DNA of 5,780 nt. Source: Lentisphaeria bacterium (GTDB lineage: Bacteria; Verrucomicrobiota; Lentisphaeria; Oligosphaerales; Oligosphaeraceae). Below, one piece after another: positions 1 through 5,726 of this stretch (positions are counted from its first letter, which is position 1; each line of letters begins with the position of its first letter). The stretch spans positions 1-5,780 of the forward strand of contig JAEDNB010000133.1 of assembly GCA_016302725.1 (NCBI GenBank), written 5' to 3'. The position numbers and the translations under genes were made by a program. Below the pieces are notes generated by a model that made no database searches, was not told where the DNA came from, and worked only from the letters and a program-made list of their open reading frames with translations.

Positions 1-836
1 ATGCCGCTGCGGCCCATGGTCTCCACATACTGCTTCACTTCCTCGAAGCTGTCCTCCACCTCCGCCACATCCCGGATGCGCAGGAGGGAGCCATCCCGCC
101 GGAGGATGGGAATCTCCGCCACCTGCTTCGGGTCGGAAAACTCCCCCAGCACCCGGATGGTGTATTCCACCGTGCCAATCTTCAGGCTGCCGGCGGGGAG
201 GGTCTTGTTCTCCCGGGCGATGGCGTCCTCGATGTCCTCCAAGGTCAAGCCATAGCCGGCCAGCTTTTCCCGGGAGAGGATGACGGAGATCTGGCGCTGG
301 AGCCCCCCGTGGGCGTCCACGGAGCCCACCCCGTCCAGCCGCTGGAGGGGCTGTGCCACCTCGTCGTCGATGATGTCGTAGAGGTGTTCCAGGGACTCCT
401 TTGCGGTGACGCCGATGAGCATGATGGGCATGTCGGCGGAGTCGAACTTGAAGATGGTGGGGGTGTCCACGTCGTCGGGGAGCCTGGAGACCGCCATGTC
501 CACCTTGCTTCTCACGTCATTGGAGGCCTCGTCCAGATTTGTCCCCCATGTGAAGGTGCAGGAGATGTTGGAGACCCCCTCGGAGGTGGTGGAGCGGATT
601 TCGTCCAAGTTGGCCACGGACCCCAGGCGCTTTTCCAGCACCCGGGTGACCTTGGCCTCCACATCCTCGGCGGAGGCCCCCTCCCAGGTGGTCATCACCG
701 TGACCCGGGTGGGCTCGATTTCCGGCATCAGGTCCAGCCCCAGCCGCTGGAAGCAGACCAGCCCCAGGACCAGCATCGCCAGAAAGAGCATGCCGGTGGC
801 GATGGGCCGGCGAACACCGAATTCAGGAAGGGACAT
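1..836 (-). CDS. RND-family efflux permease, N-terminal part (runs off left edge)
   Basis: Inner-membrane, proton-driven pump of the AcrB/HAE-type RND superfamily; only the first 278 of about 1,000-1,050 expected residues are in the window. I translated it from the reverse strand. It starts MSLPEFGVRRPIATGML, the usual RND cytoplasmic N-terminus, then TM1 (about residues 11-29) ending in GLDLMPEIEP. The porter domain follows, with TTWEGASAEDVE, the TSEGVSNI strand, the NDVRSKVD helix, LPDDVDTPTIFKFDSADMPI, and the GVGSVDAHGG / REKLAGYGLTLEDI segment. All are standard landmarks of the PN1/PN2 subdomains. The ATG at 836 is preceded by AAGGAG with 9-nt spacing, the clearest ribosome binding site among the efflux genes. 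It lies 6 nt after the adaptor stop codon, so the two are co-transcribed and probably translationally coupled. The substrate cannot be inferred: the distal binding pocket and the charged residues of the proton relay lie outside the window. Confidence 0.95.
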   Translation of the reverse strand, partial: MSLPEFGVRRPIATGMLFLAMLVLGLVCFQRLGLDLMPEIEPTRVTVMTTWEGASAEDVEAKVTRVLEKRLGSVANLDEIRSTTSEGVSNISCTFTWGTNLDEASNDVRSKVDMAVSRLPDDVDTPTIFKFDSADMPIMLIGVTAKESLEHLYDIIDDEVAQPLQRLDGVGSVDAHGGLQRQISVILSREKLAGYGLTLEDIEDAIARENKTLPAGSLKIGTVEYTIRVLGEFSDPKQVAEIPILRRDGSLLRIRDVAEVEDSFEEVKQYVETMGRSG

Positions 837-842
837 GGCGTA

Positions 843-2159
843 TCACTCCTTGGCTTGGACGCCCTCCTGGATGGTGTCCTCCCCCTGGGCCGCAATGCGC
901 CGGATGACGGAGCCGTCCGTCAGCCGGTGCTGCCCCTGGACCACCACCTCATCCCCCGCGTGCAAGCCCTCCAGCACCTCCACCTGCCCGCCGGTGGTCA
1001 GGCCCAGGGTCACGGGCACTGCGCGGACGGTGTCCCCCTGGCAGACAAAGACCAGTTGACGATCCACGTTCCGGATGGGCAGGGAGACATCCACGGTGAC
1101 AATGCCCTCCTTCACCTCCAGGAGGAGTTCCACCGTGGCGTACATTCCCGGCAGGAAGGGATAGGTCCCGTCCTCCCGCCGCCGGTTGGGCACCCGAAGC
1201 TCCACCTGCGCCGTGCGGGTGACGGTGTCCACGGCGGGGTAGATTTTCTCCACCAGGCAGGTGACCACCTCCTGGGGATTGGCGGGGCTGCGGAGGGTGG
1301 CCTGGGTGGTGCCGGGCACCACCTGGGAGAGGCGGTTCACCGGCACGGAAATCACCACTTTCACGGTATCCATGGCCAGGATGGTGACCAGGGGAGTGGA
1401 GGCGGTGACCTGGACACCGGGGTCCAGATGGCGGCGGCTCACCACGCCGTCCATGGGGGCGCAGACCATGGTCTCCTGCACATCCAAATTGGCCTTCTCC
1501 TCCTCCGCCTGGGCTTGTTCCAGGGTGGCCTGGGCCTGTTCCAGGGCGGCCTCCCCCGCTTCCACCTGGGCCTGTGCGGCCTGTTTTTCCGCCTGGGCCT
1601 GGGCCAGGGCCGTGGTGGCCTGGTCCAGGCTCTGCTGGGTGCCGGCCTGCTGGGCCACCAGGCCGCTCATCCGCTGGAATTCCCTCTGCTTGTCCTCCAG
1701 GTTGGCCTGGGCGGAGGCCAGGGAGGCCTGGCGTTGCAGCACCACTGCCCGGGCGGAGGCCAGGGAGGCCTGCGCCACGGAGACGGCGGCTTTGGCGGCA
1801 GAGTGGGCGGCATGGTATTCCCGTCCGTCCAGCAAGGCAATGCGCTGTCCCTTCTTCACGGGGGTTCCCTCCTCCACGGGAGTGCCATCCTCCAATTCCA
1901 GGGCCAGGAGGCGCCCGGCGACCTTGGCCTGGAGATCCACGGAGCGCATGGGCTCCACGTCTCCGTTGAAGGTCAGCACATTCCTCACTTCCCCCAGGGC
2001 GACCCGGTCCGTGCGCACCGGCACGGCGGCACTGCGCGGGCCGGCCTGCTTCCTCTGGGCCTCCTCCCGGGTGGCGGAAATCCGCCGCGCCCCCCAAAAG
2101 GAGACCCCAAGGATGATCACAGCCCCCAGGGCAACGCGAAACAACGACGTTCTTTTCAT
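843..2159 (-). CDS. Periplasmic adaptor (membrane fusion protein) of RND efflux system, HlyD/AcrA type
   Basis: This 438-residue adaptor bridges the RND pump and the outer-membrane channel. An N-terminal hydrophobic anchor (about residues 7-23, RVALGAVIILGVSFWG) has no lipobox cysteine, so it is a membrane-anchored rather than lipidated adaptor. The first lipoyl half-motif (about 78-111) contains KVAGRLLALELEDGTPV and VKKGQRI. An Ala/Gln/Glu-rich alpha-helical hairpin spans about 118-228, and the second lipoyl half follows (APMDGVVSRRHLDPGVQV, about 234-251). Beta-barrel (about 265-350, including FLPGMYATVEL) and membrane-proximal domains (about 355-420, including GLHAGDEVVVQGQ) come next. 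I chose the ATG at 2159. A TTG twelve bases upstream is in frame but adds only four residues, and neither start has a clear Shine-Dalgarno. The helical hairpin contains internal duplications (see the repeat entries). It lies between the channel and pump genes, 6 nt before the latter. Confidence 0.95.
   Translation of the reverse strand: MKRTSLFRVALGAVIILGVSFWGARRISATREEAQRKQAGPRSAAVPVRTDRVALGEVRNVLTFNGDVEPMRSVDLQAKVAGRLLALELEDGTPVEEGTPVKKGQRIALLDGREYHAAHSAAKAAVSVAQASLASARAVVLQRQASLASAQANLEDKQREFQRMSGLVAQQAGTQQSLDQATTALAQAQAEKQAAQAQVEAGEAALEQAQATLEQAQAEEEKANLDVQETMVCAPMDGVVSRRHLDPGVQVTASTPLVTILAMDTVKVVISVPVNRLSQVVPGTTQATLRSPANPQEVVTCLVEKIYPAVDTVTRTAQVELRVPNRRREDGTYPFLPGMYATVELLLEVKEGIVTVDVSLPIRNVDRQLVFVCQGDTVRAVPVTLGLTTGGQVEVLEGLHAGDEVVVQGQHRLTDGSVIRRIAAQGEDTIQEGVQAKE
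846..851 (-). promoter_or_regulatory. Ribosome binding site of the RND permease gene
   Basis: AAGGAG on the minus strand, 9 nt upstream of the permease ATG. It overlaps the last codons of the adaptor gene, which fixes the permease start and suggests translational coupling. Confidence 0.75.
1512..1554 (-). repeat. Tandem heptad repeat LEQAQA in the adaptor hairpin
   Basis: The adaptor sequence around residues 206-219 reads LEQAQAT LEQAQAE, two consecutive near-identical heptads. On the plus strand this appears as a repeated ttccaggg(t/c)ggcct block. It lies on the returning helix of the hairpin, opposite the QASLASA duplication. Confidence 0.6.
1709..1772 (-). repeat. Duplicated two-heptad coding repeat in the adaptor hairpin
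   Basis: An identical 22-bp segment (core gcggaggccagggaggcctg on the plus strand) occurs at 1709-1730 and 1751-1772, offset by 42 bp. It encodes QASLASA at residues 130-136 and again at 144-150. The offset is exactly 14 codons, or two heptads, so the duplication preserves coiled-coil register. The nucleotide identity suggests a fairly recent duplication or gene conversion, or strong codon preference. Confidence 0.75.
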
Positions 2160-2200
2160 GGCAAGAGACAACTTGGGGATCTAGGGTGGAGGGGGACCTT

Positions 2201-2237
2201 CTCCCGGGGGAGCACGGAATGTGGCGCTCCCCGGGAG
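2201..2237. repeat. GC-rich inverted repeat upstream of the adaptor gene
   Basis: Left arm 2201-2213 (ctcccgggggagc) and right arm 2226-2237 (gctccccgggag) are complementary except for one extra G, with a 12-nt gap. It lies about 40-80 nt before the adaptor ATG, within the 161-nt gap after the channel gene. There is no T-run on either side, so it does not look like an intrinsic terminator. It could be an mRNA stem-loop affecting stability or translation, or a protein-binding site. Confidence 0.6.
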
Positions 2238-2240
2238 TGG

Positions 2241-2260
2241 GCCTGGTCCCCGGGACAGGC
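2241..2260. repeat. Short near-perfect palindrome between channel and adaptor genes
   Basis: gcctggtccccgggacaggc reads as GCCT/AGGC plus GTCCC/GGGAC around a central C, with one unpaired G in the left arm. The loop is too short for an RNA hairpin, so if functional it would more likely be a DNA-binding dyad. It lies just upstream of the larger inverted repeat at 2201-2237 in the direction of transcription. Confidence 0.45.
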
Positions 2261-2265
2261 GGGGT

Positions 2266-2305
2266 CCTCCCTCTTCCCTTCCTGTCTTTCGGGAAAGGAG
2301 GGAGG
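2266..2305. repeat. Inverted repeat just downstream of the channel gene
   Basis: The arms at 2266-2278 (cctccctcttccc) and 2291-2305 (gggaaaggagggagg) pair over about 13 bp with a small bulge and a 12-nt loop. It begins about 15 nt after the TolC-family stop codon on the transcribed strand. No U-tract follows, so it is not a canonical terminator. It may act as a 3' stabilising stem-loop or attenuator that separates channel expression from that of adaptor and pump. Confidence 0.5.
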
Positions 2306-2320
2306 GGGCTTCCCCAGGGC

Positions 2321-3619
2321 TTACGGCAGACGATATCCGGCCGTGACGGAATAGAGCTGCTCCTGGGCCGTCAGGACGGCAATCCAGGCATTGGAGCGGG
2401 CCAGGGAGGTGTTGGTCAAGTTTGTCTGGGCCTCGTTGAGGCGGGTGATGGTGGCGGTGCCCCCCAGGTACTCCTCACGCACCAAATCCCGGATCCGGGT
2501 GGCCACCTCCAGGAGGCTGTTCTCCTTCTTCAGCACCTCCATGGCGGCCTGCAGGGAGACATAGGCGGTGCGCACTTCCGATTTCAGGCTGTCCTCCCGG
2601 GCGGCCAGCCCCTTTTCGCTGGCCAGCAACTGGGCTTCCGCCTGGTGGATGGCCGCCTGGGTGTTCAGCCCGTCAAAGAGGTTCCAGGTGGCGGTGAGGC
2701 CAAAGTTCACAATGCGGTCGTAGTGGCTGTTGAAACGGGCGGAGTGGCTCCGGCTGAAGCCGTAGTTGCCAAAGGCGACCACCTGGGGATACCACTGGGC
2801 CTTGGCCTCCTTCACCGCCAGGGCGGCGCTCTCCACCTGGCGGCGGGCATTCTGGAGATCCGGACGATGGGCCAGGGCATAGGACACCACTTGCCCAATG
2901 GACGGGCAAACCTCCCCGGGCTCCTCCTCGGCGGGAGGCACCAATTCCATGCTCTCCCAGATCTGCTCCTCCTGCACCGAGAGAAGCGCCCCCAGGGCCA
3001 CCCAGGCCCTCTTCCAGGAGTTGCGGGCGACGATGGTGTCCGCCTCCGCCGTCTGCACCTGGTATTCGAAATTGAGGACTTCGGAGAGTTTGGCGGTGCC
3101 GAACTCGTGCTTTTTCTGGGCGTCCTCCTTCAGCTGCCGGTTGAAGGCGGCGTCCTGCTGCCGGATTTCCATGGTGTTCTGGGCCTGGAGGACCTGGTAG
3201 AAGGCGTAGGAGACCTGCTCTTCCAGGAGTCGCCGGGCGTCCTCGCAGTCCGCCAGGGCCATGTCCTGCCCCAGTTGTGCGGCCAGGAGGCGGTAGCGCC
3301 GGGCGAATCCGTCGAAGACCAGATAGGAGGCGGAGAGCCCCGCCTCATAGAGGGTGTTGTTGTCGTAGTCCCGCTGGGGCCTGGTGGCCGCATCCCGCCG
3401 CCGGGTGAGTCCGGCCTGGAGGTCAAGGGTGGGGAGATAGGCGCTTCGGGCGCCTTCCCAATTGGCCATGGCTGTCTCCACGGTGGCCTGCACCTGCGCC
3501 AGGGTGGGATTCTGCTCCAGGGCGATTTTCTGCGCCTCCCCCAGGGTGAGTTTCACGGGGGCGGCGGGCAGGAGCAGGGGGAGAAGGAAAAGCGGGGCGA
3601 GAAGACGGAAGGCGTGCAT
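2321..3619 (-). CDS. TolC-family outer-membrane efflux channel
   Basis: This 432-residue protein is the outer-membrane and periplasmic-tunnel component of the tripartite pump. It has a signal peptide (MHAFRLLAPLFLLPLLLPAA, about residues 1-20) with no lipobox cysteine, so it is not a lipoprotein like OprM. The two-fold OEP repeat is plain. Repeat 1 (about 24-215) begins LTLGEAQKIALEQNPTL and carries SYLVFDGFARR (VFDG at 101-104) and the helix-turn HEFGTAKLSEVLNFE (171-185). Repeat 2 (about 240-430) begins IGQVVSYALAHRPDLQ and carries TWNLFDGLNTQAAI (LFDG at 314-317) and GGTATITRLNEAQTNL (386-401). Length fits the family. The frame stays open 27 codons further upstream, but I chose the ATG at 3619 because it places the signal peptide at the N-terminus. 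No Shine-Dalgarno precedes it. It is probably co-expressed with the adaptor 161 nt downstream. Confidence 0.95.
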   Translation of the reverse strand: MHAFRLLAPLFLLPLLLPAAPVKLTLGEAQKIALEQNPTLAQVQATVETAMANWEGARSAYLPTLDLQAGLTRRRDAATRPQRDYDNNTLYEAGLSASYLVFDGFARRYRLLAAQLGQDMALADCEDARRLLEEQVSYAFYQVLQAQNTMEIRQQDAAFNRQLKEDAQKKHEFGTAKLSEVLNFEYQVQTAEADTIVARNSWKRAWVALGALLSVQEEQIWESMELVPPAEEEPGEVCPSIGQVVSYALAHRPDLQNARRQVESAALAVKEAKAQWYPQVVAFGNYGFSRSHSARFNSHYDRIVNFGLTATWNLFDGLNTQAAIHQAEAQLLASEKGLAAREDSLKSEVRTAYVSLQAAMEVLKKENSLLEVATRIRDLVREEYLGGTATITRLNEAQTNLTNTSLARSNAWIAVLTAQEQLYSVTAGYRLP

Positions 3620-3711
3620 GGATGGGAATACGGATGGGCGAAGGGCTTCACGGAAAGAGGGGGGCTTCAAGATAAGGAGCGGGTGTGACACTCGCCCCAA
3701 GAACGGAAAAG

Positions 3712-3749
3712 CCGGGGGAAAATTGTGCCTTGGGACAAATTTCCCCCCG
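3712..3749. promoter_or_regulatory. 38-bp imperfect palindrome between tetR and the channel gene: candidate operator (or tetR terminator)
   Basis: Centred between 3730 and 3731, 16 of 19 symmetric base pairs match; the mismatches are 3713/3748, 3722/3739 and 3727/3734. The core reads aaaattgtgcc-tt-gggacaaattt and the outer arms are ggggg/ccccc. It lies about 93 nt upstream of the channel ATG and 27 nt after the tetR stop. Palindromes of this kind between a TetR-family gene and the efflux genes it may control are typical operators, so it is the best candidate binding site for the local repressor. The alternative is a terminator for tetR: the transcript would form a stem with an 8-nt loop followed by CUUUUCC, a weak U-tract. 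I see no convincing -35/-10 pair beside it, only a possible TATCTT -10 around 3669-3674. Confidence 0.5.
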
Positions 3750-3776
3750 GAGAGGGGAAGGAGAGGGGAAGGGGGG

Positions 3777-4541
3777 CTACTCGCCGGCCCGCATCTTCTC
3801 CACAGTCTGCCGCACCAGGGCCATGATGTGGTCCCGCAGCTGCTCGGGCGTGTAGAGCGGCTTCACCTGGAAGGGATTGTCCCGGTCCCCCTCGAAACGG
3901 CGGGACTCCAGCAGAAGGAAGAAACTCAGGGAGCAATAGGTGTAGTGGAGGAGGGCGATGTTCTTCTCCGTGGCCTTGTCCCCCAGAAGCTGGGTCAGCA
4001 GTTCCTTCACTTTCTGGTCATAGGCCTCCCGGGACTGCCGGGGAGGATACTCCTCCGCCGAAGGCTCCAGGTATTCCCGGAGATACATCCAGGCGGCGCA
4101 GAATAAATCGCTGTCGTAGGAGTAGCCCACCAGGTCGTAGATGTGGCTGGAGAGGGCCTCCCAGGGATCCGAGGTCTCCGTCTCCATCAACTTCTGGATC
4201 TCCTGAAGGCGAAGGGACTGGGCATACCCGCGCACCTCACGGTAATACCCCGCCTTGTCCCCAAAATAGTAGTTCACCGCCGCCAAATTGCTGTGGGAAA
4301 TGTCGCAAATCTCCCGAATCCGCGCACGCTCATACCCCTTCTCCGCAAAAATCTTCAGGCCGGCGGAAAGAAGACGGCGACGGGCGTTGCGGGCGTTGCC
4401 CCCATAGTTGCGACGCTGGCAACTGGCTGCACACTGGTCCAAAAGACGCATCTCCGGGGTGAACTCCTCCGCCCCCTTGCACTCCTTCTTCACGGCCGGG
4501 GCTCGCTTCGGCGCCGCAGCCTTCCTGCTCTTCTTCTCCAT
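3777..4541 (-). CDS. TetR/AcrR-family repressor, CerR (DUF1956)-type, with N-terminal basic extension
   Basis: This 254-residue transcriptional regulator probably represses the adjacent efflux genes and perhaps itself. The TetR helix-turn-helix spans about residues 53-100: ARRRLLSAGLKIFAEKG, then ARIREICDISHSNLAAVNYYFGDKAGYY. NLAAVNYYFGDK matches the NxAAxxYYFGSK pattern of the CerR/CecR branch (family knowledge). The ligand domain contains FCAAWMYLREYLEPSAEEY, resembling the conserved REL-PS region of that C-terminal domain. The first 50 or so residues are unusual: a Lys/Ala/Pro tail (KKSRKAAAPKRAPAVKK) and cysteines at 21, 37 and 41. The start is the ATG at 4541, because GAGG lies 5 nt upstream. 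An in-frame GTG at 4547 would sit inside that Shine-Dalgarno. The gene faces the same way as the efflux genes and lies 157 nt before the channel gene. The ligand is unknown. Confidence 0.9.
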   Translation of the reverse strand: MEKKSRKAAAPKRAPAVKKECKGAEEFTPEMRLLDQCAASCQRRNYGGNARNARRRLLSAGLKIFAEKGYERARIREICDISHSNLAAVNYYFGDKAGYYREVRGYAQSLRLQEIQKLMETETSDPWEALSSHIYDLVGYSYDSDLFCAAWMYLREYLEPSAEEYPPRQSREAYDQKVKELLTQLLGDKATEKNIALLHYTYCSLSFFLLLESRRFEGDRDNPFQVKPLYTPEQLRDHIMALVRQTVEKMRAGE

Positions 4542-4543
4542 TG

Positions 4544-4550
4544 TCACCTC
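4544..4550 (-). promoter_or_regulatory. Ribosome binding site of tetR, deciding its start
   Basis: GAGGTGA on the minus strand, with its GAGG core 5 nt before the ATG at 4541. It matches the canonical anti-Shine-Dalgarno complement and rules out the overlapping GTG codon at 4547 as the start. Confidence 0.7.
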
Positions 4551-4658
4551 TTCACTCTAGGGAACTCCCACAAATGGCCATCCAGGAAAAGAGGAGAGAA
4601 AAACAAGGCACAACTCAAGACAAAAGTGACTCCCCAGCTGGACGCAGCACCGGCTGCC

Positions 4659-4671
4659 CTCCCCCGGGGAG
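4659..4671. repeat. GC-rich short palindrome in the tetR leader
   Basis: ctcccc-c-ggggag is a perfect 6+6 inverted repeat around one base. It lies about 20 bp downstream of the predicted tetR -10 box, in the leader. It resembles the CTCCC/GGGAG arms upstream of the adaptor gene. Confidence 0.45.
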
Positions 4672-4689
4672 AGGCCGGAAAACCCCGGT

Positions 4690-4719
4690 AATGTAACACG
4701 TTTGCCAAAAATGTTTCAA
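4690..4719 (-). promoter_or_regulatory. Predicted sigma70-type promoter of tetR
   Basis: On the minus strand, -35 TTGAAA (4714-4719) and -10 TACATT (4690-4695) are separated by 18 bp, with an upstream TG giving an extended -10 (TGTTACATT). This patch is clearly more AT-rich than its surroundings. Transcription would begin near 4683, giving a leader of about 140 nt before the tetR ATG. The spacer contains a small palindrome, TTTG-C-CAAA (4701-4709), and near-repeats of the form (a/t)(c/t)gttt, which could contact a repressor. Prediction by pattern only. Confidence 0.45.
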
Positions 4720-4787
4720 ATCAACGTTTCACTATCCCCCCTCTTCCGCCTTCCTCCCCGTCCTGGACCGTGCAGGGCCGGTGGCAT

Positions 4788-5621
4788 CTAGCGCGTGGGC
4801 GCCGGATGTGTGTGGGGCTGGGGCTTCTTCCTTGTGCCGGGGGATTTTCTCCTGTGTCGTTCTCCTGGGGAGGGGATTCCGAAGCCTGCGCACACGTAGT
4901 TGGAATTGCGGACGGCGGCCTGGAGGGCGAGGTGCTGCAGTGTCCGTGGGGCGGGGGATTGTTCCTCGGGGCTTCGGGCCAGTCGCACCTCTCCGTCGGG
5001 GTCCACGGTGATGACGCCCCATTGGAGCATCACTTCGTCCACGAAGACAGTGCCTTCGGGGATGGCCAGGTAGAGTGTGTTTGCGGCGGCGTTTCTCTGG
5101 ATTCTATCCATCCTGGTGCCGCGGTAGAGGATATGTTCGATTTCGGCGGCCCTTTGCAGAGTTGCCTGGTAGAGGGGGTTTTGGGAGTTTTCGTAGTTCC
5201 ACTCGGCAAATTCTTCGAAGAGGCAGCGTTCATCCCGGAGCTGGGGTTCTTCCTTTCGGATTTTTTCTTCCAGCAGGTGCATTTGCTTTCGGAGGTGCCG
5301 GAGTTCCTCGATGAGGGCGGCGGGGTTGATGCTGGCGGCGTAGCACTCCTCCCGGCTGATGGCGCAGACTACCAGGGCGCTTCTCCGGGGGAGGAGGTAC
5401 TTGTGCCCGCCCCGGCTTTCCTGCCCCATCCAGAGAGCCGCCAGGTCCGCCTTGTCCCCTCCCATGGAGGTGGGCACGTCCACTGCCAGGACATCCGGTG
5501 GGGGAGCCTGGCGGGCCAGCCACTGCATGACACTGCGGCACAGGAGGTGCCGGCGGCCCGCGTCGCTCTGGGACTGCCGCGTCGTCGGCTTGCGATATTT
5601 CAAATGGGATAGCTTGGCCAT
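4788..5621 (-). CDS. Uncharacterised protein, divergent MmcB-like PD-(D/E)XK fold with coiled-coil insert
   Basis: This 277-residue protein is not confidently assignable; the following is my reading by eye. Residues 43-64 (PDVLAVDVPTSMGGDKADLAALW) resemble the strand, acidic residue and (R/K)xD segment that opens MmcB-like nucleases. Residues 82-94 (ALVVCAISREECY) resemble the E-V-K-V-S-R-x-D-F strand, but E and K are replaced by V85 and A87. Residues 183-216 (LYLAIPEGTVFVDEVMLQWGVITVDPDGEV) resemble the closing F-x-A-x-P ... E-x-G-L-I-x-x-D-x-G block, and APRTLQHLALQAA (224-236) the usual final helix. Between them is a helical insert of about 85 residues, with a likely coiled coil at 101-135 (LIEELRHLRKQMHLLEEKIRKEE). 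The tail is basic and proline-rich. The ATG at 5621 was chosen because the open frame further upstream runs through the tRNA terminator and the tRNA itself. No Shine-Dalgarno is visible. Confidence 0.75.
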   Translation of the reverse strand: MAKLSHLKYRKPTTRQSQSDAGRRHLLCRSVMQWLARQAPPPDVLAVDVPTSMGGDKADLAALWMGQESRGGHKYLLPRRSALVVCAISREECYAASINPAALIEELRHLRKQMHLLEEKIRKEEPQLRDERCLFEEFAEWNYENSQNPLYQATLQRAAEIEHILYRGTRMDRIQRNAAANTLYLAIPEGTVFVDEVMLQWGVITVDPDGEVRLARSPEEQSPAPRTLQHLALQAAVRNSNYVCAGFGIPSPGERHRRKSPGTRKKPQPHTHPAPTR

Positions 5622-5684
5622 GGGGAGGGATTTCCGGAAGGCTGGCAAAGGGAGGGCGTGCCTCGAATAGGGAGGGCAGGGCAC

Positions 5685-5719
5685 AAAAAAACCGGAGGCG
5701 ACATACTGTAGCCTCCGGT
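5685..5719 (-). terminator. Intrinsic terminator of the tRNA-Tyr transcript
   Basis: On the minus strand a perfect 9-bp stem, ACCGGAGGC (from 5719) with GCCTCCGGT (ending 5691), is followed at once by a run of T residues (5690-5685). The loop can extend with three more pairs (aca/tgt). It begins 7 nt after the encoded CCA of the tRNA, so the tRNA is the last gene of its transcript and the MmcB-like gene needs its own promoter or readthrough. Confidence 0.9.
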
Positions 5720-5726
5720 CTGGAAA

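Noticed and set aside
2160..2171. TTG start four codons upstream of the adaptor ATG
   Set aside because: It adds only Met-Ser-Leu-Ala before the natural MKRTSLF membrane anchor and has no better ribosome binding site.
2266..2305. Intrinsic terminator after the channel gene
   Set aside because: The stem is good but no T-run follows on the minus strand, so I kept it only as an inverted repeat.
309..2354. A 681-codon open frame on the plus strand, antisense to the adaptor gene
   Set aside because: Its translation is full of Gly/His/Gln low-complexity runs without domain features. It is the expected antisense shadow of a GC-rich gene whose minus-strand product is an unmistakable adaptor.
2186..3688. 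A 500-codon plus-strand open frame opposite the channel gene
   Set aside because: Same reasoning: Gly/Leu/Gln-rich composition, no recognisable motifs, and the opposite strand encodes a complete TolC-family protein.
3620..3700. A 27-residue upstream extension of the channel protein
   Set aside because: It would put a polar, proline-rich stretch in front of a clean signal peptide that begins at the ATG at 3619.
4770..5612. A 280-codon plus-strand open frame opposite the MmcB-like gene
   Set aside because: The minus-strand product has a balanced composition, a heptad coiled coil and family-like blocks. The plus-strand product looks like an antisense translation with Gly/Val/Phe bias.
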